Part shown: piece by piece, positions 5,836 to 6,862 of the stretch
Numbering within the stretch: the first letter of the stretch is position 1
Layout of the letters: each line of letters begins with the position of its first letter
Assembly (NCBI GenBank): GCA_023451915.1
Contig: JAEXXS010000449.1
Location: 1-6,862, forward strand
Source: Pseudomonadota bacterium
GTDB taxonomy: Bacteria; Pseudomonadota; Alphaproteobacteria; Rhizobiales; Rhizobiaceae
Length of the DNA: 6,862 bases
Direction: 5' to 3'
The notes under the pieces: generated by a model
Told to the model about the DNA's origin: nothing
Databases searched by the model: none
What the model saw: the letters and a program-made list of their open reading frames with translations, nothing else
Made by a program: the position numbers and the translations under genes

Positions 5836-6862
5836 ATGACCCAATCAGTTCATCCTCTCTTACGCCTGCGAGACGGTCATCATGCGCATGTTACCTATGA
5901 AGAGCTCTTCTTTGATCTCGTTTATGTTTTCGCGGTCACTCAGCTCAGCCATACGCTGCTTCATCATCTGACTGCCTGGAGCGCGCTTGAAACACTTGTA
6001 CTTTGGTTCGCGGTTTGGCTCGGCTGGCAATATACTTGCTGGGTCACCAACTGGTTTAATCCCGAACAGCCAAAATTACGCTTTGTTCTGTTCGTCTGCA
6101 TGGCGCTGGCGTTGGTCATGGCGGCCTCGATCCCTGAGGCTTTTGGCGAAGGCGGCCTGATTTTCGCCGGGTGCTATGTCGCGATGCAACTGGGGCGGAC
6201 CGGCTTTATCGTGTGGCAATTGGGGAGCGATCACCCGCTGACGGCCAATTATCGCCGCATGTTGGGTTGGCTTGCGATTTCAGCCTGCTTCTGGATCGGC
6301 GGAGCCTTTGCAGAAGGCGAGGCGCGGCTCGCGCTTTGGATCGTGGCAGCGCTTTGCGAATATGTTTCGCCTATGATCGGATTCGCCTTGCCGGGAATGG
6401 GTCGCTCGCGCGTCAGCGATTGGACAATTGAAGGCGGGCATCTCGCCGAGCGTTGCCAGCTTTTTGTCATCGTGGCGCTGGGTGAAAGCCTGCTGGCGAC
6501 CGGAGCCACACTCGCAGGCGCAGAAAACTGGAACGCCGCTGAACTCTCCGCCATGCTCGCGACTTTTCTCGGCACGATCGCCATGTGGTGGCTCTATTTC
6601 GGCACATCCAGCAAGGATGCAACCGCCCGCATCACGCATGCCCGTGATCCCGGGAAAATCGGCGCCTATTTCCACTACGTCCACGCCATATTGATTTTCG
6701 GCATCATCGTCAGCGCTGTCGGCAATGATCTGGCCATGGAACATCCCGCCGGCCATGCCAGCCTGGCGCAAATTGTCGTCATCGCTGTCGGCCCCGCGAT
6801 CTATTTGATTGGCAGTTCGATCTATAAATATGTCGTTTACGGTCGCCTCCCCCTTTCCCATG
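5836..6862 (+). CDS. ltrA: LtrA-family (low temperature requirement A) membrane protein, 3'-truncated by window edge
   Basis: A polytopic inner-membrane protein of the LtrA family, named from a Listeria gene needed for growth in the cold; its biochemical role is not established. The frame is open from ATG 5836 to the window end, giving 342 codons without a stop. Family hallmarks are VTYEELFFDLVYVFAVTQLS at residues 19-38 and EGGHLAERCQLFVIVALGES at residues 199-218. Hydrophobic stretches suggest about ten membrane segments near residues 26-42, 51-70, 83-99, 107-127, 143-159, 165-186, 207-226, 236-256, 280-297 and 311-332. Family members are often around 380-420 aa, so perhaps 40-80 residues are missing. 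It has its own ribosome binding site and is separated from the operon by about 570 bases, so it is probably transcribed separately. The gene symbol reflects family membership, not proven function. Confidence 0.88.
   Translation, partial: MTQSVHPLLRLRDGHHAHVTYEELFFDLVYVFAVTQLSHTLLHHLTAWSALETLVLWFAVWLGWQYTCWVTNWFNPEQPKLRFVLFVCMALALVMAASIPEAFGEGGLIFAGCYVAMQLGRTGFIVWQLGSDHPLTANYRRMLGWLAISACFWIGGAFAEGEARLALWIVAALCEYVSPMIGFALPGMGRSRVSDWTIEGGHLAERCQLFVIVALGESLLATGATLAGAENWNAAELSAMLATFLGTIAMWWLYFGTSSKDATARITHARDPGKIGAYFHYVHAILIFGIIVSAVGNDLAMEHPAGHASLAQIVVIAVGPAIYLIGSSIYKYVVYGRLPLSH

Noticed and set aside
6280..6861. 193-codon minus-strand open frame opposite ltrA
   Set aside because: Antisense to a frame with clear LtrA motifs and membrane segments; no independent support.

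Overview
The window looks chromosomal and alphaproteobacterial, most likely Hyphomicrobiales (Brucella/Ochrobactrum or a close relative). This is inferred from the moderately high GC, the codon use, and recalled resemblance of these proteins to that group; no search was possible. Five genes on the plus strand fill about positions 1-5266. After them come roughly 570 bases with no convincing gene, then a second plus-strand gene that runs off the right edge.

The five genes form one tightly packed, translationally coupled operon. They are mtnK (5-methylthioribose kinase, 5' end missing), mtnA (5-methylthioribose-1-phosphate isomerase), the two halves of a split transketolase, and a RuBisCO-like protein (form IV, RLP). 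Junctions are a 4-base overlap (mtnK/mtnA), 4 bases (mtnA/transketolase N), 2 bases (N/C halves) and a 1-base overlap (C half/RLP). The spacing implies one transcript and fixed subunit ratios.

MtnK and MtnA together convert 5-methylthioribose, or its analogue 5-deoxyribose, into the 1-phosphate and then the ribulose 1-phosphate. In the classical methionine salvage pathway the next steps are MtnB (dehydratase) and then MtnW/MtnX or MtnC, MtnD and an aminotransferase. None of these is in the window; a transketolase and an RLP stand in their place. In Rhodospirillum rubrum a form IV RLP isomerises 5-methylthioribulose-1-phosphate to 1-methylthioxylulose-5-phosphate. A simple reading is that this RLP makes a xylulose-5-phosphate-like ketose, which the two-subunit transketolase then cleaves. 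That would be a variant of methylthioribose/5-deoxyribose salvage, and it is the most interesting hypothesis here. It is inference from gene context and chemistry, not demonstrated by the sequence.

The non-coding stretch (about 5267-5835) has a few short inverted repeats but no clear terminator, RNA gene or mobile element. The last gene encodes an LtrA-family membrane protein with its own ribosome binding site and no evident link to the operon.
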